Made by a program: the position numbers and the translations under genes
Origin: Oligoflexia bacterium
Lineage (GTDB): Bacteria; Bdellovibrionota_G; JALEGL01
Reading direction: 5' to 3'
Length of the DNA stretch: 64,000 nucleotides
Assembly (NCBI GenBank): GCA_035326705.1
Contig: DAOLES010000001.1
Location: forward strand, 247,473 to 311,472
Notes under the pieces: model-generated
What the model was told of the DNA's origin: nothing
The model's database searches: none
The model's input: only the letters and a program-made list of their open reading frames with translations
Part shown: one piece after another, positions 8,804 to 17,780 of the stretch
How the letters are laid out: each line of letters starts with the position of its first letter
Position numbering within the stretch: position 1 is the first letter of the stretch

Positions 8804-8828
8804 TGCGATACAGTTAAAGGAAAAAAGT

Positions 8829-9683
8829 TTGAATATTAAAACAAAAAAACATGACCCAAACAATCCTAATCCTTGGCTTGCCCTTGCTTTGGATAACAGT
8901 ACTTTTCTTGAACATGACGTAAAACTAGCTTTAATGAAAAACAATGAAAATTGGTCACGAAGGGTGCTCTTACCTATTTTAAGAGTGCTGGGTAGATTGG
9001 CCATTGTTATCATCAGACTTTTTAGATTGTTTATCCCAACAACTTTTACATCAAGCAGGTTTCTTCATCATACGATTTGTTGGGGAATGAAAAATTTTGT
9101 TAGCCCTGAAGCCAATTATTTAATTTTAAGGCATTTTAATATTGGATCGCAGGTCTTAGCTTTCTTAAATACAAATATTGCACAAGGTACTTTAAATGCT
9201 GTGCCTTTGTATCCTCAACGTATCATAGATTTAAAAGACAATGTTTTTGTTCAACATGATTTAAATATTTTTAATTTTATTATTGAACTTAATCTGTACT
9301 TAGCAGAAGCTAACTTAGAAATTGAAGCAAAAGATGTATCTGATCTTGATTTTTCAAACATTAAAGCCTTAACCTTAAGTCAAAATGATATGCCTGATCA
9401 ATGGCATAACTTTTTGGATCTGCAAAGTGCAATAGAACTGTATACGCCATTATTTGCATTATTTTTATCACGAGAAGATTTTGAAAGAGCCAGCAACTCT
9501 TTGCAATTGGATGAAACCATTGCCATTTATACAGCCAAACTTTTTAATCGAGCAGAACTTATGGGGATTGTAAATAATAAACATCCCTTTATTCCTTTAT
9601 CACCTGTTCAAGCTGGGATCCGTCTTATGTTGCATGGTATAGATGCAGAAAATTTACATGGTTTTATCACAAGCTATAAATAA
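8829..9683 (+). CDS. Uncharacterised protein of ketosynthase/diiron cluster
   Basis: I do not recognise this 284-residue protein. A hydrophobic stretch with basic flanks (residues ~45-70, VLLPILRVLGRLAIVIIRLFRLFIP) may be a membrane-associating helix, and the rest appears mainly helical. The start is TTG, chosen because AAAGGA lies 8-9 nt upstream and no in-frame ATG is close. It follows the diiron-like gene by 25 nt on the same strand, so it is probably the third component of the ketosynthase pathway. Possible roles include membrane tethering or a downstream enzyme step; neither is shown by motif. Confidence 0.65.
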   Translation: MNIKTKKHDPNNPNPWLALALDNSTFLEHDVKLALMKNNENWSRRVLLPILRVLGRLAIVIIRLFRLFIPTTFTSSRFLHHTICWGMKNFVSPEANYLILRHFNIGSQVLAFLNTNIAQGTLNAVPLYPQRIIDLKDNVFVQHDLNIFNFIIELNLYLAEANLEIEAKDVSDLDFSNIKALTLSQNDMPDQWHNFLDLQSAIELYTPLFALFLSREDFERASNSLQLDETIAIYTAKLFNRAELMGIVNNKHPFIPLSPVQAGIRLMLHGIDAENLHGFITSYK

Positions 9684-9688
9684 AAAAA

Positions 9689-10555
9689 CTATAAAAAGTC
9701 TTTTGTTTTTATTGTTTCAGCAAAACTGATGGCTATTATAATACATACCGTACCTAACAATAGCTTGATGAGGTTTCCTTGTTCCTGAAAAACAACAATT
9801 GCAGTTAAAATGGTCAATGGAATTTTTAAATTGTTAAAGCTGGCCAATGTTGCATGTTTGACCAAAGTAGCGCCATAGTTCCATAAGTAAAAACCAAGGC
9901 CTGAGGCGATGCTTCCTAAATACAGTAAAATCAACCATTGTGTGTTACTAATACTACTGATTTGATTTAACTTTTGATTCAAGACAAGAATCATAAAGTT
10001 GATTAGGGTGGCACCAAAAAATAAATAAGCAAAAATCTGGCTTTGTTTGAGCGGATTCTTCTTAGAAGACCTTTGCCACCAGTATTTATAGTATACCTGA
10101 CCTAAAGCAAAACAAATGTTAGCCACTTGAACCAAAATAAAACCTTGGCTTAAGGAATACGTATTTTGAGCATTAAACACTAAAACAAGGGCTCCAATAC
10201 AAGCCAAGCCAGCAATGACCCAACTTTGTAAAGAAAAACGTTTATGCATCAATTGTCCACATAAAATAACCCAGAGTGGGGTGGTGATGGTGAATAAAGC
10301 CACTTCATAACTTTTTAAGTACTGATAAGATTGAATGTAAAGCGCATACATCAAGCCATATTGAATCATACCTAAAGCAATCAACTTTAGTTTGTCTTTG
10401 TGATTAAGACTAAAACTTATCAAAGGCAAAAAACAAAGCAATGAAATGCCCAAACGCAACATGGCCACCAAACTGCTATCAATACCCACAAGATAAAGCT
10501 TAATCAGCGGAAAAGAAAAAGCCCACAAACATGAAACCAAGAATAAATACAGCAT
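9689..10555 (-). CDS. EamA/DMT-superfamily transporter
   Basis: Hydrophobic protein of 288 residues with about ten membrane segments in two five-helix halves, the drug/metabolite transporter (EamA, RhaT-like) pattern. LWAFSFPLIKLYL near the N-terminus and the second-half LGSIASGLGFYLWNYGA match the two EamA repeats. It sits in the inner membrane and probably exports or exchanges small metabolites; the substrate cannot be told. It converges on the ketosynthase cluster with 5 nt between stops, and is divergent from the exonuclease gene with a 50-nt shared promoter region. Confidence 0.85.
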   Translation of the reverse strand: MLYLFLVSCLWAFSFPLIKLYLVGIDSSLVAMLRLGISLLCFLPLISFSLNHKDKLKLIALGMIQYGLMYALYIQSYQYLKSYEVALFTITTPLWVILCGQLMHKRFSLQSWVIAGLACIGALVLVFNAQNTYSLSQGFILVQVANICFALGQVYYKYWWQRSSKKNPLKQSQIFAYLFFGATLINFMILVLNQKLNQISSISNTQWLILLYLGSIASGLGFYLWNYGATLVKHATLASFNNLKIPLTILTAIVVFQEQGNLIKLLLGTVCIIIAISFAETIKTKDFL

Positions 10556-10605
10556 GCGTATAGAGCAAATACACTTTTTAAATAAATTGTGATAGTAAAT
10601 CTTTT

Positions 10606-11352
10606 ATGAATTTTAAACTAGAGCGCCCAATCTGCTTTTATGACCTTGAATGCACAGGGGTCAGTACGGTAAAAGATAAAATTGTCCAAATATGTATTAT
10701 TAAACTGCATCCAGATGGCGCAAGAGAGGTTTATAAGAAATACATAAACCCAGGTATGCCTATTCCACCAGAAGCGATTGCTGTGCATGGTATCACCGAT
10801 GAAATGGTAAAAGATTGTCCAAAGTTTCCAGAACTAGCGGCTGAGATTTTAACCTTTTTTGCTGGCGCAGACATTGCGGGCTACAACTCCAATCAATACG
10901 ATGTGCCTTTACTCATTGAAGAATTTGCCAGAGCCAACATGTCTTTTCCGCATGATGATACCAAGCTCATTGATATGAGCGTGATCTTTAGAAAAAAGGA
11001 GCCCAGAACCTTAACAGCGGCCCTAAAATTTTATGCCAACAAGGATTTAGAAGGCGCGCACGATGCGCAAAATGATGTTGAAGCTACCATTGATGTGTTT
11101 GTGGGCCAGTGTCAAAAATACGAAGACATTGCACAAATGAATATCCATCAATTGCATGATTATTGCACACGTCCAGGTGTGGTTGATTACGGTGGAAAAT
11201 TAAGAAAAACGCCCGAGGGCGATATTGTCTTTACTTTTGGCAAACACAAAGATCAACCGGTCAAAAACCACCCAGATTATGCTAAATGGATGCTCAACTC
11301 TGATTTTCCCAGCGATACCAAAAATATTTTACGCAAGTTGATAGAACTTTAG
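10606..11352 (+). CDS. DnaQ-like DEDDh 3'-5' exonuclease with DUF3820-like tail
   Basis: Residues ~8-170 form an RNase T/DnaQ exonuclease domain. The metal-binding DEDDh residues are visible: Asp and Glu in FYDLECTG, Asp in YNSNQYDVPLL, and His and Asp in HDAQNDVEAT. The C-terminal ~60 residues (FTFGKHKDQPVKNHPDYAKWML) resemble DUF3820, a small domain often found after such exonucleases. It may act in repair or RNA/DNA end trimming rather than as the replicative epsilon subunit. Cys replaces the usual second Thr of the ETTG motif. It stands alone, convergent with nrdB. Confidence 0.85.
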   Translation: MNFKLERPICFYDLECTGVSTVKDKIVQICIIKLHPDGAREVYKKYINPGMPIPPEAIAVHGITDEMVKDCPKFPELAAEILTFFAGADIAGYNSNQYDVPLLIEEFARANMSFPHDDTKLIDMSVIFRKKEPRTLTAALKFYANKDLEGAHDAQNDVEATIDVFVGQCQKYEDIAQMNIHQLHDYCTRPGVVDYGGKLRKTPEGDIVFTFGKHKDQPVKNHPDYAKWMLNSDFPSDTKNILRKLIEL

Positions 11353-11377
11353 CGTAAGTATTTTTTCCTATCAAAAT

Positions 11378-12385
11378 TTAAAATGCTGCATCAAAGGTAA
11401 TATCAGAAACATTGGTGTTCAAGCCTTTTTGATATTCAGTCACTCTTTTTTCAAAAAAATTGGTTAAGGGCTGAACATCTTGCAAAATCATAAATGAAAA
11501 GGGATTGCTTACTTTATAATGCTTTTCATAGCCTAATTGAGTTAAGCGAACATCCGCAATGTATTGCAAGTATTGTTTCATATCTTTTTCTGTCAAACCC
11601 GTGACACCAAAACTTAAGGCATCTTTACAAAATAGGAACTCAGCTTCAATGGCTTCTTCTAACATGGCGTGAACTCTTGCTTTAAGCGTGTCAGTAAACA
11701 GCTCAGGATATTCTTTTTTAATCACTTCAATGACGGCCATGGCCCCATTGATATGCATGCTCTCATCTCTGAACACCCAGTTGGTGGCTGTAGACAAGCC
11801 AGGTAATAAGCCTTTGCTTCTTAAAAAGTAAACGTAAGCAAAGGACCCAAAGAAAAATAAACCTTCAATCACAGCAGCAAAACAAATAAGATTTTCTAAA
11901 AACGCTTGCCGCTCTTCTGTAGTTTGGGTTGCTTGCAATTGATCAATACTATCCATGTATTTAAAGCAAAAGTCGGCTTTGGTTTTGATGCTTTCTATTT
12001 GCATGTAGGCAGAAAATGCATTTTTTCTTTCTGCTGGATCTGGAATATAATTATCAACCAGCAGTAAGTAGGTCTCAACATGCAACATTTCATCAAACAA
12101 CTGTTTACCAAGAAACATTCTAAACTCAGGAGAATTGATATGTTTATAAAAATTCAACACCAAGTTATGAGCAACAATATTGTCAGCAGTTGCAAAAAAT
12201 GCGACCAAGCGTCTAATTAAATGTGCTTCAGAAGTTTTAATTTTATCTCTTAAATGCTCAATATCCATTGAAAAATCTATTTCATCTGTGGTCCATATGT
12301 TTTTTATAGAATCTCGGTACAGTTGAAAGAACTGTGGATACTGCATAGGCCTTAAAGTTAAATTAAGTTTTGGTTCTAATATCAC
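11378..12385 (-). CDS. nrdB: Class I ribonucleoside-diphosphate reductase, beta subunit
   Basis: R2 protein of 335 residues housing the diiron-tyrosyl radical cofactor. Ligands follow the class I pattern: Asp68 (ATADNIV), Glu99 and His102 (DEMLHVETY), the Glu of AVIEGLFFFGSF, and the Glu and His of RDESMHI. Tyr106 lies seven residues after Glu99, exactly where the radical Tyr should be. It lies 17 nt downstream of nrdA and is probably co-transcribed, so the cobalamin riboswitch ahead of nrdA should control it too. Confidence 0.95.
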   Translation of the reverse strand: MILEPKLNLTLRPMQYPQFFQLYRDSIKNIWTTDEIDFSMDIEHLRDKIKTSEAHLIRRLVAFFATADNIVAHNLVLNFYKHINSPEFRMFLGKQLFDEMLHVETYLLLVDNYIPDPAERKNAFSAYMQIESIKTKADFCFKYMDSIDQLQATQTTEERQAFLENLICFAAVIEGLFFFGSFAYVYFLRSKGLLPGLSTATNWVFRDESMHINGAMAVIEVIKKEYPELFTDTLKARVHAMLEEAIEAEFLFCKDALSFGVTGLTEKDMKQYLQYIADVRLTQLGYEKHYKVSNPFSFMILQDVQPLTNFFEKRVTEYQKGLNTNVSDITFDAAF

Positions 12386-12402
12386 GATTCATCTCCTTAG
12401 AT

Positions 12403-14745
12403 TTACTGACAGCTTTCACAAGACTCTGGGTTTTCCAAAGAGCAGGCTATGGCTTCTTGGCTTAATCTACTGTCAACCAAGTCTTTGGTATTTGAGTTGT
12501 GTTGAGTGGTTTTATTGATGCTGGTTTTTGCTCTTGATCTTAAATAGTAAGTGGTTTTTACACCCGATTTCCAAGCATACATGTACATGGATGACAATTT
12601 ATTCAGATCAGGCGCTTCCATAAATAAATTAAGGGATTGCGACTGACAAATAAATGCAGAACGAGAAACCGCCATATCAATCAATTGCTTCTGAGAAATT
12701 TCCCAAGATGTTTTATAAACATCCTTAATTTTTTGCGGAATTTCTTCAATGTTCTGAATAGATCCATCGTTCATGACAATCTTATCTCTTAAATCATGAG
12801 ACCATAACTTTTCAGCTTTTAAGGCTTCAATAAGGTATTTATTGACCTGCAAGAACTCACCACTGAGTGTTTCGCGTTTAAAAATATTGGCCGTTTGCGG
12901 CTCTATGCTTTCATATACCCCTTGAATACTGGCTATTGTTGCAGTAGGCGCAATGGCAATCATAAGACTGTTACGAATACCTTGAGTTTTTACTTTCTCT
13001 GCTAAGGCTTGCCAATCATAATTGAGAGCAGGCATATGTTGTTGATACTCTGAAGCCAGCATGGGTTGCAGCATGGCTTCAGAATATTTTGAGTTATCAA
13101 ACTCTTCAAATGAACCAAGCTCTTGAGCCAGAGCAACACTTTTTTCTACGGCATAATAATACACACACTCAGATATTTTATCAGATAAAATTTTTGCCTC
13201 GTCGCTTTCAAACGGAATATTCATCTTAAATAAAACATCTTGCAAACCCATAATCCCTAGGCCAATGGGGCGCCATTGTTGGTTAGAGTTTTTTGCTTTG
13301 GGTGTAGGGTAGAAGTTGATATCAACCACTCTATCCAAATATTTTACTGCGGTTTGCGCAGTTTCTTTTAAACCTTCAAAGTCAAACTCAGTTTTAGATT
13401 TAACAAAACTAGCCAAATTAATGCTGCCTAGGTTACATACTGCCGTATGCTGAGAATCGGTTACTTCTAAAATCTCCGTGCATAGATTTGAGCTGTGAAT
13501 AATATGATTATTCTTTCCCGTTTGAGCGGATCTTAAATTGGCCTTATCTTTAAAGCACATCCAGCCATTGCCGGTTTCAGCTAAAGTTTTGATCATTTTT
13601 GCATACAGTTCACGGGCAGGAATTTGTTTTTTATAGACTTCTTGTGCTTCATAAGATTTGTATTTTTCATTGAAGGCTTCACCATACAACTCATTGAGCT
13701 CAGGGGCATCACTTGGACAAAACAAGCTCCAGTTTTCATTGTTTTCAACCCGTTGCATGAATAAGTCAGAAATCCAAAGGGCTAAATTAAGATTATGGGT
13801 TCTTCTTTCTTCAGCACCCGTATTGTTGCGCAACATTAAGAAGTCTTCAATATCAGCATGCCAGTTTTCTAAATAAACGGCCGCTGCGCCTTTGCGTTTT
13901 CCTCCTTGATTAACCGCATGGACAGAAGAGTCAAAAACCTTTAGGAATGGGATGATACCGTTGCTTAAACCATTGGTTCCATTGATCAGTGAACCAGATG
14001 AGCGGACCTTGGTCCAGTCAATGCCTATGCCTCCAGAAAATTTAGAAAGTTTAGCGCAATCGGTAATGGAATTATAAATACCATCCAAGCTATCATCTTC
14101 AACCGTTAACAAGTAGCATGAACTCAACTGCGGTCTTTGCGTACCTGAATTGAAAAGAGTAGGGGTGGCTGGAGAGTATTTAAATGTGCTCATCAGCTCA
14201 TAAAACTCAAGAGCCTCCTCAGTATTTTGACTTAAGCCCAAAGCTACCCGCATGTAAAGCCATTGTGGGCGTTCAATGACTGTTCTTTGTTTGGGATGTC
14301 TTAATAAGTAACGATCATATACTGTTTGTAAGCCAAAATACTCAAATAAATCATCTCTTTGGTGAGCTATACTGTATTCTAAGCGGTCAAAGTCTTGGCT
14401 GGCTAGGTCATAGACCGCTTTATTGAGTAAATTAAGGTCATATGCGTTTTGAATGTATTCACGAAAAGATGTATCTCGCCCAACTTCTTTTCTAATCATG
14501 TCTGCTAGCATGCGCGCTGCAACTTTTGAGTAAGCGGGTTCTTCAGCCATGAGCATCACGGCATTATGAATGGACAGTTTGTCTAATTCTTCTGTGGTGC
14601 TGTTTTCGTGCAAGCCACTGATGGTTTTTTTTGCAATTTCAATAGATTCTACATTGGATATCCCACGACATGCCTTATCTACAGCATAAAGAATCTTTTC
14701 TATTTTTACTTCTTCAAATGAACCATCACGTTTAATAACTCTCAT
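12403..14745 (-). CDS. nrdA: Class I ribonucleoside-diphosphate reductase, alpha subunit
   Basis: R1 catalytic subunit of 780 residues. An N-terminal ATP-cone (MRVIKRDGSFEEVKIEK) gives allosteric control. Active-site Asn-Cys-Glu is in SSNLCTEILE, the redox Cys pair in SSCYLL and AVCNLGS, the radical-transfer Tyr pair in KTTYYLRSR, and the C-terminal reducing cysteines in ESCESCQ. I chose ATG 14745 because the domain begins there and AGAAGG lies 8 nt upstream; the open frame extends to 14799 inside the leader. The enzyme does not use B12, yet its leader holds a cobalamin riboswitch. Confidence 0.96.
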   Translation of the reverse strand: MRVIKRDGSFEEVKIEKILYAVDKACRGISNVESIEIAKKTISGLHENSTTEELDKLSIHNAVMLMAEEPAYSKVAARMLADMIRKEVGRDTSFREYIQNAYDLNLLNKAVYDLASQDFDRLEYSIAHQRDDLFEYFGLQTVYDRYLLRHPKQRTVIERPQWLYMRVALGLSQNTEEALEFYELMSTFKYSPATPTLFNSGTQRPQLSSCYLLTVEDDSLDGIYNSITDCAKLSKFSGGIGIDWTKVRSSGSLINGTNGLSNGIIPFLKVFDSSVHAVNQGGKRKGAAAVYLENWHADIEDFLMLRNNTGAEERRTHNLNLALWISDLFMQRVENNENWSLFCPSDAPELNELYGEAFNEKYKSYEAQEVYKKQIPARELYAKMIKTLAETGNGWMCFKDKANLRSAQTGKNNHIIHSSNLCTEILEVTDSQHTAVCNLGSINLASFVKSKTEFDFEGLKETAQTAVKYLDRVVDINFYPTPKAKNSNQQWRPIGLGIMGLQDVLFKMNIPFESDEAKILSDKISECVYYYAVEKSVALAQELGSFEEFDNSKYSEAMLQPMLASEYQQHMPALNYDWQALAEKVKTQGIRNSLMIAIAPTATIASIQGVYESIEPQTANIFKRETLSGEFLQVNKYLIEALKAEKLWSHDLRDKIVMNDGSIQNIEEIPQKIKDVYKTSWEISQKQLIDMAVSRSAFICQSQSLNLFMEAPDLNKLSSMYMYAWKSGVKTTYYLRSRAKTSINKTTQHNSNTKDLVDSRLSQEAIACSLENPESCESCQ

Positions 14746-14809
14746 AATCCTACCTTCTGAGCTAATAATAATTGGGAAATAGGGCTTAACAATAAACAAC
14801 AGAACTGTT

Positions 14810-14925
14810 TCAAGCTTCCTCCTCGGGACTTAAGGTTAAATCAATCAACGATCGGACTTTCACATTTACCGTTGCGGGACAGCGTTGGAGTTTCACCAAA
14901 CTTCAGTCAACTGATCAATATCTTG
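14810..14925 (-). promoter_or_regulatory. Cobalamin riboswitch upstream of nrdAB
   Basis: Reading the minus strand, the leader contains GGTGAAACTCC, then CGCTGTCCCGCAACGGTAA, then GTGAAAGTCCGA. These are the conserved core boxes of cobalamin aptamers, in the right order and spacing. AATCAA near 14925 and TTGATT near 14840 can close a P1-like stem. About 65-95 nt remain before the nrdA ATG for an expression platform; I cannot tell termination from translation control. The known effect of this class is to lower downstream expression when cobalamin is present. Confidence 0.9.
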
Positions 14926-14956
14926 ATTACATAAATTTAGTGCAGCATCTTGTCAA
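14926..14956 (-). promoter_or_regulatory. Candidate sigma70 promoter of nrdAB
   Basis: On the minus strand a perfect TTGACA (14956-14951) is followed after 17 nt by TATGTA, or after 19 nt by TGTAAT (14931-14926), as a possible -10 element. Transcription from it would begin almost exactly at the 5' side of the riboswitch. From 14957 to 15138 I see nothing but AT-rich sequence. The -10 match is weak, so this is a prediction. Confidence 0.5.
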
Positions 14957-15138
14957 AGAAATAAAGTTAATTTTAAACTCTTCAATTAAAAATGACTTAA
15001 TTCATTTTTAAAAACAGACTGGCAACATAACAAATTAGATTTAAAAAGACTGAGGCTGGGAGAAAGCTTATATTTTTACCCTAAATAAAATTTAACATAA
15101 TATACATTATCAGAAGTAAAGTCTATAGTGATAATTAA

Positions 15139-15717
15139 TCAGTATTTGATATCAGAATACGTACTTCTTGGTGCGTTCTTAATTATTTTAGATCTTCTAG
15201 CATAGCCAATTTCGTTAATCCTTGGATTGTAATTTACCTCTTCTGCAATAAGAACACCTTCATTTGAACAAAAAAATTGATCATGAGTCATATCAATAAT
15301 ATAATTTTTATTATTGTACTTTACAGTAACCACAACATGAAAAATTTGCGTTTCTTCAACTTCACCATTGGGATGATAAAAAAGCAAATTGGCTTGTAAT
15401 GTTGTCTCATCTTGTAAAAATTTATTCAATTTCTGACTGGTTGTATCACAGTGCTTTAAGTGACCCGATGTATATGCAACCTCTCTGTATTCATTGTATA
15501 TTTTAAGAATGGTATCTTTTATGGTTTTAGCCTTAGAGCTAGACAAATAGTCAATTAAATCATTACTTTCAGCAAAATCAGAATATATCTTAGCATCACT
15601 TGAGGATGCATGCTCGCATATATTTTGGCTGTAGCCCCATGAAGCTAAAAAAGCCGTTAAAAAGAGTATTTTTATAGAAAAAAAAGTTTTACTCAGATGA
15701 TTAATAATAACCTCCAT
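15139..15717 (-). CDS. Exported protein with possible Cys-His-Asp (papain-like) triad
   Basis: From ATG 15717 the protein has 192 residues with a signal peptide (basic start, hydrophobic LFLTAFLASWGYSQ). The middle contains Cys90 in HCDTTSQKLNKFL, His127 in IFHVVVTVKY and Asp142 in YIIDMTHDQFF. The order and setting resemble transglutaminase/papain-like folds, in which a Cys helix is followed by two strands bearing His and Asp. The open frame extends to 15786, but the extra part would precede the signal peptide. Family assignment is tentative and activity is unknown. Confidence 0.5.
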   Translation of the reverse strand: MEVIINHLSKTFFSIKILFLTAFLASWGYSQNICEHASSSDAKIYSDFAESNDLIDYLSSSKAKTIKDTILKIYNEYREVAYTSGHLKHCDTTSQKLNKFLQDETTLQANLLFYHPNGEVEETQIFHVVVTVKYNNKNYIIDMTHDQFFCSNEGVLIAEEVNYNPRINEIGYARRSKIIKNAPRSTYSDIKY

Positions 15718-15836
15718 AATAAGGTGTTTATAGCGATATGAAGTGCTATTATACCAAATATGATATAAAATCGTAACTCTGACCAACCCTTATTGGTTAG
15801 TTCTTTAGGGTTTGAAGGCACAATCATTCTTTCGCT

Positions 15837-16430
15837 TTATAAACTAAGCCCTTCTTTGTATCTATGTTTGATGATGCTTGGGATTTTGCCGCCTTTTTTC
15901 TGGATCTGTTCTAAAATTTTCTGTTCCTCAACCCATGGCCATAATTTTTGTGGAACTTTATTGATTTGAGTAAAAGCTTGGTTAATTTTATCGTCCCAAT
16001 CATCTACATAAGTTTCAAAATCTTTATCTTCAATTTGTTCTCTGCAGTGACCTATGCCACAAGCACAGTTTAAGGTTTCTTCTAAGTTTAAAGAACTGTA
16101 ATCCGTGGTTATTTCTTCACCAGCTTGAATATCTTTAATGGCAATATCAAATTTTAAGCCAGGACTCAGTGTATTTGGATCACAACTGTGATTCATGTAT
16201 TTGGCCAGATCCCAGCATACAATATAGTGACCTTTTGCATTTCTATAGCCATATTTAAAGATTTGTTGCTGATAGTGATTATCCATTTCTTGGACTTGTT
16301 TAGCTAGATAGACCTTGTCCATCTTATCTAAGGCCCAAGTGATGGTTCCTTTAGGAATAAAACTACTTGCAAATAAACCATAGCCCTTTTCATCATTGAG
16401 CCATTTAATATGTATGGATGGGTGCAACAT
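15837..16430 (-). CDS. SET-domain lysine methyltransferase-like protein
   Basis: Compact 197-residue SET protein. The SET core begins with KGYGLFASSFIPKGTI, followed by the pseudoknot motif MNHSCDPNT (residues 79-87), GEEITTDY with catalytic Tyr111, and a post-SET cysteine motif CACGIGHC (122-129) that with Cys83 could bind zinc. SET proteins transfer methyl groups from SAM to protein lysines. It is single-domain with no signal peptide, hence cytoplasmic. Its substrate is unknown; ribosomal or nucleoid proteins are possible. It appears monocistronic. Confidence 0.9.
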   Translation of the reverse strand: MLHPSIHIKWLNDEKGYGLFASSFIPKGTITWALDKMDKVYLAKQVQEMDNHYQQQIFKYGYRNAKGHYIVCWDLAKYMNHSCDPNTLSPGLKFDIAIKDIQAGEEITTDYSSLNLEETLNCACGIGHCREQIEDKDFETYVDDWDDKINQAFTQINKVPQKLWPWVEEQKILEQIQKKGGKIPSIIKHRYKEGLSL

Positions 16431-16548
16431 AAAACACTTATATCTAGTTTTTACTTGGCTTAAAAATTTTATTTAAAAAAAATAATTACGGTTAAAAGAG
16501 GTTTTTATTTACTTATTAAAACTATAAATAATAGATGAAATGCCCTTT

Positions 16549-17268
16549 CTAGTCTGAAAATTTATGGTAAAGCTGTAAAGGGTTATTTTTTTTACTTTCT
16601 GGATATATTTTTAACTGTAAACCGTAACCTTTTTTATAAAAATCTTTTATGATGACATGGCAAACTTTACTGTTTTTTGCCTCTAAGTTTTTGCAATTGC
16701 TTTTAAAATCTCTAAAATATTTAATATAGGTAGGTTTAAGGGATAAAATTCCTTTCCTTTTAAAGGTTGCTATTTCAAAATCTAAACTTTGAATCATGCT
16801 ACGCTTTTTATTTTTAATATTAAGTTCTAGAATTAAATGGTGATTTATGTATTTTAATTGGATAAGTTTTACCAACAGGTCCTGGTTTATTGCTTCTGTA
16901 GAAGATATTTCAGTATTAAGTTGATTTAAATGGATACGAGTTTTTTTCTGTTGTTTAATGATAAGTGAACAAGGTTTTTTGATCATTTTATTGTATTTAT
17001 AAAGAATGCTGTGACGTCTATATCCAGCAACAATAACCATTTTTGTTGTTTGATGAATATTTTTAAAGTTAATCTTCAAGGTTTTGTATTTTTTTGTGTC
17101 AATATCTACCTTATTATTATCAGACTCATTGTATTCAACAGAATCAATAGCTTGATTAAGATGTACAATACAGGTTTTACTGTTTCCATATTGTAAAATA
17201 TAAGTTTTTGCTTGCAACGGATTACAACATAAAACACTAAGAAATAAAACTAAACGCAAGGCTATCAT
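16549..17268 (-). CDS. Exported protein, third gene of FG-GAP/OMP operon
   Basis: Unrecognised 239-residue protein with a clear signal peptide (MIALRLVLFLSVLCCNPLQAKT). The mature N-terminal region is beta-rich (TCIVHLNQAIDSVEY ... VIVAGYRRHSILYKY) and vaguely recalls VirB9/TraN-type beta domains, but I would not assign it. Four cysteines in the mature part may form disulfides. It starts 2 nt after the stop of the OMP-like gene, so the two are probably translationally coupled. Likely periplasmic. Confidence 0.6.
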   Translation of the reverse strand: MIALRLVLFLSVLCCNPLQAKTYILQYGNSKTCIVHLNQAIDSVEYNESDNNKVDIDTKKYKTLKINFKNIHQTTKMVIVAGYRRHSILYKYNKMIKKPCSLIIKQQKKTRIHLNQLNTEISSTEAINQDLLVKLIQLKYINHHLILELNIKNKKRSMIQSLDFEIATFKRKGILSLKPTYIKYFRDFKSNCKNLEAKNSKVCHVIIKDFYKKGYGLQLKIYPESKKNNPLQLYHKFSD

Positions 17269-17270
17269 GG

Positions 17271-17780
17271 TTAAAATTCAATCATTGCTCCTAATTGAAA
17301 AAATTCCCAAATAATATCATTGGGCTTTTCAGCCATGACTATGACTTGGTTGGAAAACCTTAAAAATAAAAAAGGTGATATTTTTTTTAAAGGAAAGATA
17401 AATCCTATTCCCATGTTTGCACCATAATTGCGTTCTGGTTGAAATTGAATAATTCCGCCACAACTAAAATACGGTTTAATTGAATACTGATTTGAAACTA
17501 TATTAAGTTTAGGTTGTAACCAAAATTCATTTAGGCCTTCTATGGCATATGAAATATTAACTTCTAGCTGAATATTTTTTTGCCATTGATTAATATAATT
17601 TAATCCAATGTTAAAATCACCGGCTTCTTTTTTTGGTTTAAAATAATAGCTGTCTGCTACTGTTATTCCATAAAACTTTTGATTTATATTCTGAGAAAAA
17701 ACTTTAGAATAAAAAGATATACCAACAATAAAAATAAATTTAAAACTAAATCTAATGATTATATTTGTTGAATTATTCAT
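17271..17780 (-). CDS. Small outer-membrane beta-barrel-like protein
   Basis: Protein of 169 residues with a signal peptide (FKFIFIVGISFYSKVFSQ). Alternating polar and hydrophobic strands (FNIGLNYINQW, IQLEVNISYAIEGL, YGANMGIGFIFP, PFLFLRFSNQVIV) and a terminal aromatic residue (GAMIEF) are typical of small OmpA/OmpW-like barrels. Its ATG overlaps the end of the FG-GAP lipoprotein gene by 8 nt, so the two are translationally coupled. No specific family was recognised. Confidence 0.65.
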   Translation of the reverse strand: MNNSTNIIIRFSFKFIFIVGISFYSKVFSQNINQKFYGITVADSYYFKPKKEAGDFNIGLNYINQWQKNIQLEVNISYAIEGLNEFWLQPKLNIVSNQYSIKPYFSCGGIIQFQPERNYGANMGIGFIFPLKKISPFLFLRFSNQVIVMAEKPNDIIWEFFQLGAMIEF

